This document shows positions 1 to 8,668 of a stretch of DNA of 39,010 bases, in pieces (positions within the stretch are counted from its first letter, which is position 1; the number at the start of each line of letters is the position of its first letter). The translations under genes were made by a program, and so were the position numbers. The DNA comes from an uncultured Alphaproteobacteria bacterium (lineage in GTDB: Bacteria; Pseudomonadota; Alphaproteobacteria; RF32; CAG-239), in contig CALXTM010000014.1 of NCBI GenBank assembly GCA_944391415.1, positions 1 to 39,010 of the forward strand, read 5' to 3'. The notes beneath the pieces are model-generated. The model had not been told where the DNA came from and did not search any database. It saw only the letters and a list, made by a program, of their open reading frames with translations.

Positions 1-180
1 TTTGTGGTGCAATAAAGCAAGATTTCTCGAACTTCCACGAGGTGGAGTTCGACTACAAGCGGCAGGCAGACTTTGAGAATGCCGGTGGCGTTGCCAGCCG
101 CGCAGTGCCCTTGAGCGACAAGCGAAAGGAGGCTTCTTCGCGGTCAACTTTTTGACCGCAACCAGGGCACCATAAAAAAC

Positions 181-202
181 CACCCTTTATGGGTGTTTTT
201 TT
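181..202 (+). terminator. Terminator-like hairpin in repeat copy 1
   Basis: CACCC (181-185), loop TTTAT, GGGTG (191-195), then seven T. The short stem is flanked by an A-run that can extend pairing, so it could act in both directions. Confidence 0.5.
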
Positions 203-379
203 GTGGTGCAATAAAGCAAGATTTCTCGAACTTCCACGAGGTGGAGTTCGACTACAAGCGGCAGGCAGACTTTGAGGATGCCGGTGGCGTTGCCAGCCGC
301 GCAGTGCCCTTGAGCGACAAGCGAAAGGTGGCTTCTTCGCGGTCAATTTTTTGACCGCAACCAGGGCACCATAAAAAAC

Positions 380-402
380 CACCCTTTATGGGTGTTTTTT
401 TT
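380..402 (+). terminator. Terminator-like hairpin in repeat copy 2
   Basis: Same hairpin as in copy 1: CACCC (380-384), loop TTTAT, GGGTG (390-394), then eight T. Confidence 0.5.
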
Positions 403-468
403 GTGGTGCAATAAAGCAAGATTTCTCGAACAGTTATCATCAAAAATTTTGCGCCAAAGCTTTTTATA

Positions 469-496
469 TTGCAATTATAATAAATGTTTATATGAT
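469..496 (+). promoter_or_regulatory. Candidate promoter of the polysaccharide gene cluster
   Basis: TTGCAA (469-474), a 16-bp spacer and TATGAT (491-496) lie 50 bp before the first gene of the cluster in very AT-rich DNA. Such sequence gives chance matches, so this is a weak call. Confidence 0.3.
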
Positions 497-545
497 AATC
501 ATCAATAATTAATAGTTATATCAAAGATGATGAAAAGGCGACGCT

Positions 546-1676
546 ATGATTAATTTCAATGTTCCTGTCTATACCAAGCAAACAATTGACTATATAACTG
601 ATTCTCTTGAGTCCGGACATTCATCGGGGGATGGCAAATATACCAAACTTTGCCACAAATGGTTTGAAGACAAGCTTAGGTGCCGGCAGGCATTACTGGT
701 TCATTCGGGCACGGCGGCTTTGGAGTTGGCAGCTATATTGGCCGACCTCAAACCAGGCGATGAAATGATTATGCCGTCCTATACTTTTTGCTCCACGGCC
801 AATGCTTTTGTATTACAAGGTGCAGTTCCTGTTTTTGTTGATATCAGGCCTGATACGATAAATATTGATGAAACCAAGATTGAAGCCGCCATTACTGAGA
901 AAACCCGAGCTATATGTTGTGTCCACTATGCCGGGGTTGCCTGTGAGATGGATACTATTATGGATATTGCCAAACGTCATAATCTATTGGTGATAGAAGA
1001 TGCGGCACAGGCTTTTGATTCTTATTATAAGGGCAAACCGCTTGGCACTATTGGCGACATGGGGTGTTTTTCATTTCATGAGACCAAGAATGTTATGTCG
1101 GGCGAGGGTGGTTTGTTTGTCACCAATGATGATAAGCTAGCAGAAAGAGCCGAGATTGTAAGAGAAAAAGGAACCAACCGCAGCAAGTTTTTCCGCGGCC
1201 AGGTGGATAAATATACCTGGGTTGACAAGGGCTCGTCATATTTGCCAAGTGACATTATCGGAGCTTATCTGTATTCGATTTTGGAAATTGCCGACCAAAT
1301 TCAAACCAAACGCAAACAAATTTGGTCAAAATATTATGCCGCTTTTGCTCCTTTAGAACAACAAGGCAAGATTCGCCGTCCGATAATTCCATCTGATGCG
1401 ACCAACAATGCGCATATGTTTTATTTGTTATTTAATGATTTGGCTACCAGAACCAACTTTATTTCTTATTTGAAAGAAAATGGAATTTACGCTCCGTTTC
1501 ATTATATTCCGTTGCATTCGTCGCCGGCTGGCAAAAAGTTTTGCAAAACACCAAATAGCCTGCCCATAACCGATAAGATATCGGAAACTTTGGTTAGGTT
1601 ACCGTTATATTTTGATTTAACAGATGATGATTTGAATAAGGTAATAGATGTTGCCACCAATTTTTGGAATAGATAA
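546..1676 (+). CDS. wecE: dTDP-4-amino-4,6-dideoxygalactose transaminase (WecE/RffA type)
   Basis: PLP-dependent DegT/DnrJ/EryC1-family sugar aminotransferase. At 376 residues it equals the length I remember for E. coli RffA/WecE, and it reads collinearly with that protein: IMPSYTFCSTANAFVL (75-90), VHYAGVACEMDTIM (126-139), IEDAAQAF, and FHETKN with the predicted PLP lysine K181, then REKGTNRS and FRGQVDKYTW. RffA converts dTDP-4-keto-6-deoxyglucose to dTDP-Fuc4N with glutamate as amino donor. This implies a 4-amino-4,6-dideoxyhexose in the glycan, although no dTDP-glucose synthase or dehydratase is in the window. It is the first gene of the same-strand cluster; an AAAGG-like site precedes the ATG, and its stop overlaps the next ATG by one base. 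Family is sure; the exact sugar stereochemistry is inferred. Confidence 0.93.
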   Translation: MINFNVPVYTKQTIDYITDSLESGHSSGDGKYTKLCHKWFEDKLRCRQALLVHSGTAALELAAILADLKPGDEMIMPSYTFCSTANAFVLQGAVPVFVDIRPDTINIDETKIEAAITEKTRAICCVHYAGVACEMDTIMDIAKRHNLLVIEDAAQAFDSYYKGKPLGTIGDMGCFSFHETKNVMSGEGGLFVTNDDKLAERAEIVREKGTNRSKFFRGQVDKYTWVDKGSSYLPSDIIGAYLYSILEIADQIQTKRKQIWSKYYAAFAPLEQQGKIRRPIIPSDATNNAHMFYLLFNDLATRTNFISYLKENGIYAPFHYIPLHSSPAGKKFCKTPNSLPITDKISETLVRLPLYFDLTDDDLNKVIDVATNFWNR

Positions 1677-3040
1677 TGAAGATTGTATATTGGAAGAAAA
1701 ACAAGCTAAAATTTCTTGGCATTACCATATTTAAAATAAAATATAAGTTGCAAGGCGTAGTATTTTATTTTTTTAACTTGCCGGTTTGGGTTTCAGGCAA
1801 ACGGTTGTTCGCACTACAATGCAAGGTAACTAATAATAAAGATTTTGACATGCGGCCTTTTGATGCTGAAATAGCGGCAATAACATCGGGCTATCATGTT
1901 AAACACTGTGAGCCTAAGCCGCAAAACATAGCTTTTTTGGCATCATGCTGTTATGATATGGGCGGGCATACAAAATGTATCCGAGATTTGATAAAATCGT
2001 TGGCCGGATTATATAATATGCAGCTTTTTTTGACGCAAAAAAGCGCAACTTTTGCCCAAGCTCCCAAGTTTGTCACCTGTATCGGTCGATATGCTAAAAT
2101 TTTTGGTATTGATTCGCGGCTTGTCGGGTTTAGAAAACAAATTATACCTTTCGTTAACCAGATAGCAGATTTCGGCCCATCATGCCTGTTGGTTTATATT
2201 CATCCTGATGATATCTTTGGCGCCGCGGTTGTCTCGATGATCAAGCAAAATACCAAGATAAAGATAATATATTGTGATCATGCATCACATTTTCCAAGTT
2301 TGGGTATAAGCTTTGCAGATATTGTTTTAGAGGGCTCTGAAAGCATCAAACAACACGCTATTACAAAAAAACACGCAACAAGATGTGAGATTATTCCTTT
2401 GCAGTCTTTGCCTAAGGATGCTACAACTTATTATACGTCAGATCAAATCAATAAAATAAAAAAACAAATAGGCATCAGGAACGAATATTATGTCACCATG
2501 AGCGGCGGTAGCGGCTATAAATTTTTTGAGGCCGATTCGTCCCCATATTTTGAGATGCTAAAATCATTATTGCAAAAAGAACCCAAGCTTTGTCATGTCG
2601 TTATTTCGGAGTTTAATGATTCTGAGCAACAAATAATTGATAAGATATTTAAGAATGCGGCAGATTTAAGAAAACGCTTGTTGATAATACCGTACCAAAC
2701 CGATTTTGACATATATTTTCAATGTGCGGATGTGTTTGTTGACAGTTTTCCGGTATCTTCGGCCCTAACCCAAATTGATTTGATGCGAAATAAGGTTGCA
2801 TCTGTCGTAAAAATAAATACAATAAAACCGGAATATTCTTTTCATGAATATCAAATGCCCGGCTATCCTTATATGTTTGCCAAGGTTGATGATATGGAAA
2901 AAGCGATTCTCGATTTGTTGCACAACCGAGATAAGAGGGAACAAATCATCGCCAAAAATTATGAATATTGGCTCAAAACATATGAAAGCAGTATCGTCAG
3001 AGATAAATATATCAAAACAATTAAGGATGTTTGCCAATGA
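1676..3040 (+). CDS. Predicted GT-B fold glycosyltransferase
   Basis: A 454-residue cytoplasmic protein with the feel of a group 1/GT4-like glycosyltransferase. An N-terminal Rossmann-like half contains a glycine motif after a beta strand (CYDMGGHTKCIRDLI, about 95-109). A C-terminal half starts with YVTMSGGSGYKFFE, continues with LIIPYQTDFDIYFQCADVFVDSFPVSSA, and ends in the alpha-helical tail usual for these enzymes. The segment ADVFVDSFP followed by SALTQIDLM resembles the donor-binding region of GT-B enzymes. The first 60 residues are basic and hydrophobic and may touch the membrane. It is translationally coupled to the aminotransferase (TAATG overlap), so it may transfer the amino sugar made there. 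Donor and acceptor are unknown. Confidence 0.65.
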   Translation: MKIVYWKKNKLKFLGITIFKIKYKLQGVVFYFFNLPVWVSGKRLFALQCKVTNNKDFDMRPFDAEIAAITSGYHVKHCEPKPQNIAFLASCCYDMGGHTKCIRDLIKSLAGLYNMQLFLTQKSATFAQAPKFVTCIGRYAKIFGIDSRLVGFRKQIIPFVNQIADFGPSCLLVYIHPDDIFGAAVVSMIKQNTKIKIIYCDHASHFPSLGISFADIVLEGSESIKQHAITKKHATRCEIIPLQSLPKDATTYYTSDQINKIKKQIGIRNEYYVTMSGGSGYKFFEADSSPYFEMLKSLLQKEPKLCHVVISEFNDSEQQIIDKIFKNAADLRKRLLIIPYQTDFDIYFQCADVFVDSFPVSSALTQIDLMRNKVASVVKINTIKPEYSFHEYQMPGYPYMFAKVDDMEKAILDLLHNRDKREQIIAKNYEYWLKTYESSIVRDKYIKTIKDVCQ

Positions 3041-3792
3041 AGATTATAAATGCCGTTTGGGAAAAGAGAAATATAGGCTGTGACGCCTATGAAATAATAT
3101 TGGACACCAAAGATTTAAAAGATTTTGAAATGACATTAAAACAAATTAGAGAACAAAATTTTTCTAATTCTTATGTTGTTATAAAAATGCCGGTTGGAAA
3201 TTTACGCGCACTACATGCCTTGGAAGATGAAGGCTTTCGCTTTATGGAAGTTTCATGCCATGTAGAAAAAAATATAAAAGACTTTTCTGTTTCTCCATTT
3301 TACAAACGTATGATGGATGCTATAAATTTTATGGAAATAAACAAAAATGAAGAATGGGACAATATAGTTGACAACTATTTAACAGAGGATATGTTTATTT
3401 CAGACCGCATTTATTTGGATGATTCTTTACCTAAGGGTATTTCAACTATTAGATATAAAAATTGGTCAAAAGATTTAAAAAACAATCCCAATACAAAAAT
3501 GGTATGCTTTATATCAAAAAAGACCAAACAAAAACTTGGTTTTGCTATTTTTGGTGTAAATAAAGAGCAAGGAATATACGAATCTATATTAGGGGGAACA
3601 TTCCCTAACAAAGAGATAATAGGTATTGGGGGAGCTGTTTTATGCTGTCATTATGAATACGTCAAACAAAACAATGGAAAAAAATTTGAGACACACATTT
3701 CCAGTAACAATCTACAAATAATGAAATTCTATACTATATTTGGAAATGTAATAATTGACGAACAATATGTATTAAGAAAAATCTATAATTAA
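3037..3792 (+). CDS. GNAT-family N-acyltransferase, WecD/RffC-like
   Basis: A 251-residue protein that reads as a GNAT acyltransferase close to dTDP-fucosamine acetyltransferase (RffC/WecD): a divergent N-terminal half, then KLGFAIFGVNKEQGIYESIL, an acyl-donor loop GIGGAVLCCHYEY, and the C-terminal HISSNNLQIMKFYTIFGN. The ATG at 3037 overlaps the previous stop (ATGA) and has AAGGA nine bases upstream; a TTG at 3031 would add two residues and is less likely. With the upstream aminotransferase it fits N-acylation of a 4-amino sugar. Given the acyl-carrier cassette that follows, the acyl group may not be acetyl; that is inference. From this gene on the DNA is markedly more AT-rich than in the aminotransferase. 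Confidence 0.7.
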   Translation: MKIINAVWEKRNIGCDAYEIILDTKDLKDFEMTLKQIREQNFSNSYVVIKMPVGNLRALHALEDEGFRFMEVSCHVEKNIKDFSVSPFYKRMMDAINFMEINKNEEWDNIVDNYLTEDMFISDRIYLDDSLPKGISTIRYKNWSKDLKNNPNTKMVCFISKKTKQKLGFAIFGVNKEQGIYESILGGTFPNKEIIGIGGAVLCCHYEYVKQNNGKKFETHISSNNLQIMKFYTIFGNVIIDEQYVLRKIYN

Positions 3793-3801
3793 AGGTACAA
3801 T

Positions 3802-4542
3802 ATGGATAATAAAAAGACAGTCTTAATTACAGGAGCGAATAGAGGAATAGGCAGAGCTCTTGTTGAAGCTTTTGCAGCTGAAGGTTCAAATATAATTGCC
3901 CATGCAAGAAAAGAGACACCTGAGTTTTTCAACATGTTACAACAGGTTGAAAAAAAATATCAAATTAATACAGAAACCATTTTTTTTGATGTATTAGATA
4001 AAAAAAACATGCAATCTAGTATAAAAAATTTAATATCCCAATCTCCTTGCATTGATGTTCTTATTAATAATGTCGGTATTGCTCACGGAGGTTTATTTCA
4101 AATGACATCAATTAATAAAATCCGAGAAATATTCGATGTAAATTTTTTTTCTTATTTAGAATTAACTCAACTTATATTACGTCGGATGATAAAAAATGGA
4201 GGAGGAAGCATTATTAATATGGCTTCAGTTGCAGGAATTGATTTATCAGAAGGAAATTGTGCCTATGGTGTATCAAAAGCATCTGTCATTGCATTTACCA
4301 AGACACTAGCTGCAGAATGCGGTAAAAACAACATTCGTGTTAATGCCATTGCTCCTGGACTAGTAGAAACAGATATGGCAAACCTAATGGAAAAAAAAGC
4401 AAAAGAGAGAATGATTAATAGCTCTGCAATGCAAAGAAAAGCCAAACCTGAAGAAATTGCAGAAGTAGCTGTTTTTCTAGCATCTGACAAAGCTTCATTT
4501 ATAAACGGTCAAATAATACGTGTAGATGGAGGTAAAATATAA
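3802..4542 (+). CDS. Short-chain dehydrogenase/reductase, FabG-like
   Basis: A classical SDR of 246 residues. The cofactor motif TGANRGIG is at 10-17, NNVG at 89-92, and the catalytic tetrad is N114, S142, Y155 and K159 (YGVSK). It ends in the usual NGQIIRVDGGKI. It resembles 3-oxoacyl-ACP reductase but is not beside fatty-acid genes; instead it heads a cassette with transketolase, ACP and Lux-type acyl reductase genes. A beta-keto or hydroxyketone group on a carrier-bound or sugar-linked intermediate is a reasonable substrate guess. A weak purine-rich ribosome site precedes the ATG. The stop overlaps the next start (TAATG), so coupling is likely. Confidence 0.88.
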   Translation: MDNKKTVLITGANRGIGRALVEAFAAEGSNIIAHARKETPEFFNMLQQVEKKYQINTETIFFDVLDKKNMQSSIKNLISQSPCIDVLINNVGIAHGGLFQMTSINKIREIFDVNFFSYLELTQLILRRMIKNGGGSIINMASVAGIDLSEGNCAYGVSKASVIAFTKTLAAECGKNNIRVNAIAPGLVETDMANLMEKKAKERMINSSAMQRKAKPEEIAEVAVFLASDKASFINGQIIRVDGGKI

Positions 4543-5342
4543 TGAAAAAAATTGATGTTAATTTAATGAGAAAAGACATTATAAAAATGGGATATGCATC
4601 AGGTTCTACAGGAGCTCATTTTGGAGGAGGACTTTCCTTAGTAGAAATAATGGCTGTTCTTTATGGAAAGATAATGAACTTTAATAAAGAAAACCCAACT
4701 GATGAAAAAAGAGACCGTTTGATTTTAAGTAAAGGTCATGGCATTATGGCTCAGTATGCTGCATTGAAACAACTCGGATTATTATCCGCAAATGACTTAC
4801 TAACATTCAAAAATAATAATTCTTTTTTACCAGCCCATCCATCTATGAACCCTAAACTAGGAATTGAATTTTCATCAGGTTCACTCGGACAAGGATTATC
4901 ATTAGGCGTAGGAACTGCTATAGCATTAAGACAAAAAGGAAATATTAATTCTCGAGTTTTTGTTATATTAGGCGACGGAGAATGTGATGAGGGAACAATA
5001 TGGGAAGCCGCAATGTCTGCAGCACACTATAAATTAAATAATTTAATTGCAATTATTGATCGCAATCACCTTCAATATGATGGAAACACTGAAGATATCA
5101 TGCCTTTAAATGATTTAGAATTTAAATGGAAAGCTTTCGGCTGGAAAACTATTAAATGTGATGGACACAATCAAGAAGAATTAATACAAACTTTGTCTTC
5201 ACAATATGAACAACCTTTAGTAATTATTGCAAACACTATAAAAGGGAAAGGTATCTCATTTATGGAAAATAAACCTCAATGGCATAACGGTGTTCTAACA
5301 AAATCCATGTATGAAATTGCATTAACAGAATTGGAGAAATGA
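4542..5342 (+). CDS. Transketolase-like enzyme, N-terminal (TPP-binding) subunit
   Basis: A 266-residue stand-alone transketolase N-domain. Visible are GSTGAHFGGGLS near the start, the SKGHG motif, AHPSMNP, SSGSLGQGLSLGVGTAIALR, and the thiamine-diphosphate/Mg motif GDGECDEGTIWEA followed by IAIIDRNHLQYDG. Two-subunit transketolases are common in secondary pathways and some prokaryotes; the catalytic glutamate is in the partner gene, one base downstream. The family transfers a two-carbon ketol unit from a ketose to an aldehyde. Placement between an SDR and an ACP suggests a biosynthetic rather than a pentose-phosphate role. Confidence 0.9.
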   Translation: MKKIDVNLMRKDIIKMGYASGSTGAHFGGGLSLVEIMAVLYGKIMNFNKENPTDEKRDRLILSKGHGIMAQYAALKQLGLLSANDLLTFKNNNSFLPAHPSMNPKLGIEFSSGSLGQGLSLGVGTAIALRQKGNINSRVFVILGDGECDEGTIWEAAMSAAHYKLNNLIAIIDRNHLQYDGNTEDIMPLNDLEFKWKAFGWKTIKCDGHNQEELIQTLSSQYEQPLVIIANTIKGKGISFMENKPQWHNGVLTKSMYEIALTELEK

Positions 5343-5343
5343 T

Positions 5344-6315
5344 ATGGTAGAAATTACTCCTGCAAATATTCAACTCTGGTCAAAATTAGGTAGCTGTGGA
5401 GCTTATGGTCAAGCTACTTTAACACTTCCCAATATAAGCGATAAAATAGTTGTGTTAACTGCTGATTTATGCTCTTTTTCAGGATTAGAACGTTTTAAAA
5501 ACAAATATCCAGAACGCTTTTTCAATATTGGTATATCTGAACAAAATATGCTTGGTATAGCTGCCGGACTCGCAAAAGAGGGTTTTATACCTTTTGCTTC
5601 AACATATGCTACCTTTGCATCCATGAGATGTGCTGATCAAATTAAAGTATGCATGTCTTATATGAAATTAGGTGTTAAATTAGTTGGTTTGACATCTGGT
5701 TTTTCTGTAGGAATATTAGGAGCGACTCACATAAGTTTAGAAGATTTAGCTGTTATGAGATCCTTACCCAACATTACTATACTGTCTCCTGCTGATTGCT
5801 TATCCGTTGTAAAAGCCGTTCAAGCAGCAGCCCAAATAGAAGGACCCGTATATATACGTTTATCGGGAACAATGAACAATCCCATTGTTTACCATAAAGA
5901 CTTTGATTTTAAAATCGGTAAAGCCATAACTTTACAAGAAGGAACAGATATTTGTATAATTGCTACTGGGAGCATGGTTTTTACATCACTAAGAGTTGCA
6001 GAAATTTTAAAAAAATATAAGTTGACAACAAAAGTGGTAGATATGCATACTATAAGACCATTAGATACAAGTACAATAAAAGAAGCATGTAAATCAAAAC
6101 TTATTGTTACTATAGAAGAACACTCAAAAATTGGTGGATTAGGAAGTGCTGTTGCTGAAACATTATCACTTGAAGAAAAGAAACCTCCTCACTTAATTCT
6201 TGGAGCAGATAGCTTTTATGCACACGCAGGAGATTATAATTACTTATTACAAACCTATGGCCTAACTACAGAGCAAATAGTAGAACAAATATTAAATAAA
6301 ATGGAGAAAAAATAA
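5344..6315 (+). CDS. Transketolase-like enzyme, C-terminal subunit
   Basis: A 323-residue partner of the preceding subunit. It carries the pyrimidine-domain motif FNIGISEQNMLGIAAGLA with the expected catalytic glutamate in SEQNM, and then ASTYATFASMRCADQIK, as in the transketolase/DXPS C-half, and a C-terminal domain starting about residue 195 (TLQEGTDICIIATGSMV). GGAG lies eight bases before the ATG. The stop overlaps the ACP start (TAATG). Together the two genes encode one complete alpha2beta2-type transketolase. Which aldehyde accepts the ketol unit is not visible; the aldehyde-forming LuxC-like reductase downstream is a candidate source. Confidence 0.9.
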   Translation: MVEITPANIQLWSKLGSCGAYGQATLTLPNISDKIVVLTADLCSFSGLERFKNKYPERFFNIGISEQNMLGIAAGLAKEGFIPFASTYATFASMRCADQIKVCMSYMKLGVKLVGLTSGFSVGILGATHISLEDLAVMRSLPNITILSPADCLSVVKAVQAAAQIEGPVYIRLSGTMNNPIVYHKDFDFKIGKAITLQEGTDICIIATGSMVFTSLRVAEILKKYKLTTKVVDMHTIRPLDTSTIKEACKSKLIVTIEEHSKIGGLGSAVAETLSLEEKKPPHLILGADSFYAHAGDYNYLLQTYGLTTEQIVEQILNKMEKK

Positions 6316-6551
6316 TGTCAAATATAGATAAATACACCAATGCTTTTGTTGAAACTTTTGAAGTTGACGAACAAACCGCCAAAAATTTAAAATATCAAGA
6401 AATAGAAGCATGGGATTCCGTTGGACATATGGGGCTTATCGCTGCTCTTGAAAGTGCTTTTGATATCATGATGGAACCTGAAGACATCATTGACTTAAGC
6501 TCTTATGAAAAAGGTAAAGAAATCTTGGCTAAATATGACATTGAGTTTTAA
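6315..6551 (+). CDS. Acyl carrier protein
   Basis: A 78-residue acidic helical protein with the phosphopantetheine site WDSVGHM, the modified serine being S35. Length and acidity match discrete ACPs. It is sandwiched between transketolase and a hydrolase/ligase/reductase set, so it is a pathway-specific carrier rather than the housekeeping fatty-acid ACP. It needs a phosphopantetheinyl transferase encoded elsewhere. GGAG precedes the start, which overlaps the previous stop by one base. Confidence 0.9.
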   Translation: MSNIDKYTNAFVETFEVDEQTAKNLKYQEIEAWDSVGHMGLIAALESAFDIMMEPEDIIDLSSYEKGKEILAKYDIEF

Positions 6552-6563
6552 GGATTATTGCTA

Positions 6564-7253
6564 ATGTCATTTGTGTCTGATAATCAAAGTCTGATGTGCT
6601 TTACTTCAGCCGGAATCAAAGCAAATATGTATGTTTTGATAAAAAATCATCAGGCTTTGATTATTGACCCTCACAACAACGTGGATTTATTAAATTTTCT
6701 GGATAAAAACAAAGTAAAAGAAATTACCGTGGTATTAACGCATGAGCATCCGGATCACACAAACGGTATTCCTGTTTTATCAACAAAATATAAATTAAAA
6801 CTAATTTGTCAGCAAAAATGCGCTGAAGCCATTGCAAATTCAAAAAACAATCGCCCCACCTTAATAGCTTTTGTTTTAGCTGTTCAAGATGAAAAAAACG
6901 GCACAAACACCGAACAAAGATTTTTAGAATCATTTAAAGATTATACCTGCCAAACAGATATTACATTTGATAAAAATTTTAACTATGATTGGCAAGGAGA
7001 ACATTTGTCTTTTCATCATATTCCCGGACACTCTCAAGGTAGCTGCTGTATTTTACTCAATAACAAAGTCTTATTCACCGGAGACAGTCTGCTTGCAGAA
7101 TATCCTGTTATTACGCGTTTTCCGGGAGGAAGCAGTAAAGACTACAAAAACATATCATTACCTTTTTTAAAATCATTAAACCCGAATTTGGTTGTTTATC
7201 CCGGACACGGAAAATCTGAAAGATTGGGAAATATTCTAAAGGATGCAATATAA
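6564..7253 (+). CDS. Metallo-beta-lactamase-fold hydrolase (glyoxalase II-like)
   Basis: A 229-residue MBL-fold protein with the full metal-site set: THEHPDH (59-65), PGHSQG (H156), FTGDS (D174) and YPGHG (H215). This is the pattern of glyoxalase II-type thioester hydrolases. I start at ATG 6564, nine bases after AAGGA; a TTG at 6558 would add two residues. Next to an ACP and an AMP-ligase it is plausibly a thioesterase that releases or edits carrier-bound acyl groups, but the substrate is inferred. No signal peptide, so cytoplasmic. The stop overlaps the next ATG. Confidence 0.85.
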   Translation: MSFVSDNQSLMCFTSAGIKANMYVLIKNHQALIIDPHNNVDLLNFLDKNKVKEITVVLTHEHPDHTNGIPVLSTKYKLKLICQQKCAEAIANSKNNRPTLIAFVLAVQDEKNGTNTEQRFLESFKDYTCQTDITFDKNFNYDWQGEHLSFHHIPGHSQGSCCILLNNKVLFTGDSLLAEYPVITRFPGGSSKDYKNISLPFLKSLNPNLVVYPGHGKSERLGNILKDAI

Positions 7254-8668
7254 TGTGGAATTTTGAACCTTTTGCAAAAAACACCGCCGTAATTGAAGAA
7301 AATTCAAATTCCATCACATATGCTCAATTATCACAATTTTGTGATAATTTGGCAAAGAACATACTTTCACGTTGCCTTATATTCAATTTATGCTCTAATT
7401 GTTTGGGAGCATTGGTCGGCTATGTGACCTGTATTCAAAAAAAATATGTGACACTAATGCTAGATGACCATATTGACAAAGAATTGTTAAACCATTTTAT
7501 TGAGACATATAAACCGGATTATTTATGGGTTCCGAGTGAAAAAGCTTCTGAATTTTGCGGCAAAACAACATATGAAGAATGTGGCTACTCATTAGTAAAA
7601 ACAAGCTTTCAACATGAATATCCGTTGTATGAAGATTTGGCTTTATTGCTTACAACGTCTGGTTCCACAGGTTCGCCTAAATTTGTGCGCCAAAGCTATA
7701 AAAATTTAATTTCCAATACGCATGCCATAGTTAAATATTTGCATCTAAATTCTTCAGAAAGGCCAATTACAACCTTACCAATGAATTACACCTATGGGTT
7801 ATCCATTATTAATTCTCACCTAATGGTTGGCGCTACTCTTTTGTTAACAAACAAAACCCTAATGCAAAGAGAATTTTGGGATTTTATGACTCAAGCACAT
7901 GCAACATCATTTGGAGGTGTTCCTTATACCTATGAAATGTTAAACAAATTAATGTTTTTTAGAAGGAAACTGCCGGATTTAAAAACAATGACACAAGCCG
8001 GAGGAAAATTACAGCCGGAATTGCATCAAAAATTTGCAGAATATGCACAAAAAGAAGGCAAAGAATTTGTTGTAATGTATGGACAAGCAGAGGCTACGGC
8101 ACGTATGGCATATTTACCATCAGAAATGTCATTAAAGAAATGTGGCTCGATGGGAATTGTTATTCCCGGAGGTCGTTTTGAACTGCATGATGAAAATGAT
8201 CAAATAATCAATAAGGAAGAAACCATCGGAGAACTTGTCTATTATGGAGATAACGTCACATTAGGTTATGCCGTCTCGGGAGAAGACTTAGCCAAACCAG
8301 ATGAGTTTCACGGCATACTATATACCGGAGATATGGCAAAATTTGATAAAGACGGTTATTTCTATGTCGTTGGCCGCAAAAAAAGATTTTTAAAAATTTT
8401 TGGAAACAGAGTTGGTTTAGATGAAACAGAGCGCTTAATTAAAGCAAAATATACCGATATAGAATGCGCTTGTTCAGGCAAAGATGATGAGCTTTATGTT
8501 TTTGTGACCAATCAGGCCTTATGTCCAGATATCAGAAAATATTTGGCAGAAAAAACAAAAATTAATTCTATAGCATTCCATGTAAAATTTTTGGCTCAAA
8601 TTCCCAAAAATGAAGTAGGAAAAACAATGTATAAGGAATTGGAGAAATTTTATGACAAAGTTTGCTGA
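7253..8668 (+). CDS. AMP-forming acyl/aryl-acid:CoA or ACP ligase
   Basis: An ANL-superfamily adenylating enzyme of 471 residues, shorter than typical acyl-CoA synthetases because the N-terminal region is compact. Core motifs: TTSGSTGSPK (134-143), YGQAEAT (276-282), YTGD (357-360), GRKKRFLKIFGNRVGLDETE (374-393, hinge region), and a C-terminal GKT with the expected catalytic lysine K457. It would activate a carboxylic acid as acyl-AMP and load it on the neighbouring ACP or on CoA. Its last 17 bases overlap the LuxE-like gene, pointing to tight coupling. Substrate cannot be read from sequence alone. Confidence 0.88.
   Translation: MWNFEPFAKNTAVIEENSNSITYAQLSQFCDNLAKNILSRCLIFNLCSNCLGALVGYVTCIQKKYVTLMLDDHIDKELLNHFIETYKPDYLWVPSEKASEFCGKTTYEECGYSLVKTSFQHEYPLYEDLALLLTTSGSTGSPKFVRQSYKNLISNTHAIVKYLHLNSSERPITTLPMNYTYGLSIINSHLMVGATLLLTNKTLMQREFWDFMTQAHATSFGGVPYTYEMLNKLMFFRRKLPDLKTMTQAGGKLQPELHQKFAEYAQKEGKEFVVMYGQAEATARMAYLPSEMSLKKCGSMGIVIPGGRFELHDENDQIINKEETIGELVYYGDNVTLGYAVSGEDLAKPDEFHGILYTGDMAKFDKDGYFYVVGRKKRFLKIFGNRVGLDETERLIKAKYTDIECACSGKDDELYVFVTNQALCPDIRKYLAEKTKINSIAFHVKFLAQIPKNEVGKTMYKELEKFYDKVC

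Larger units (their letters stand above)
1..431. repeat. Tandem ~200-bp GC-rich repeat, two copies plus a fragment
   Basis: Positions 1-199 and 200-399 are nearly identical and 400-431 repeats the first 32 bases. Each unit starts TTTGTGGTGCAATAAAGC and ends in a CACCC/GGGTG hairpin followed by a T-run. Inside each unit is a perfect 8-bp hairpin GCGGTCAA/TTGACCGC (140-147 with 152-159; 339-346 with 351-358) and an imperfect one around 29-50 and 229-250. The unit is clearly richer in GC than the DNA that follows. Reverse-strand open frames contain a CPGCGQK stretch, but they are simply repeated with the unit and have no convincing start, so I do not call them genes. It may be an intergenic repeat family or a tandem small-RNA array. 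The first copy may continue beyond the window edge. Confidence 0.8.

Noticed and set aside
1..431. CRISPR-like array
   Set aside because: Only two long units in direct contact, with no spacers and no cas genes in the window.
53..443. Reverse-strand open frames with a CPGCGQK zinc-finger-like stretch
   Set aside because: They are duplicated exactly with the 200-bp repeat, run through its terminator hairpin and lack a ribosome site; more likely a by-product of the repeat than a gene.
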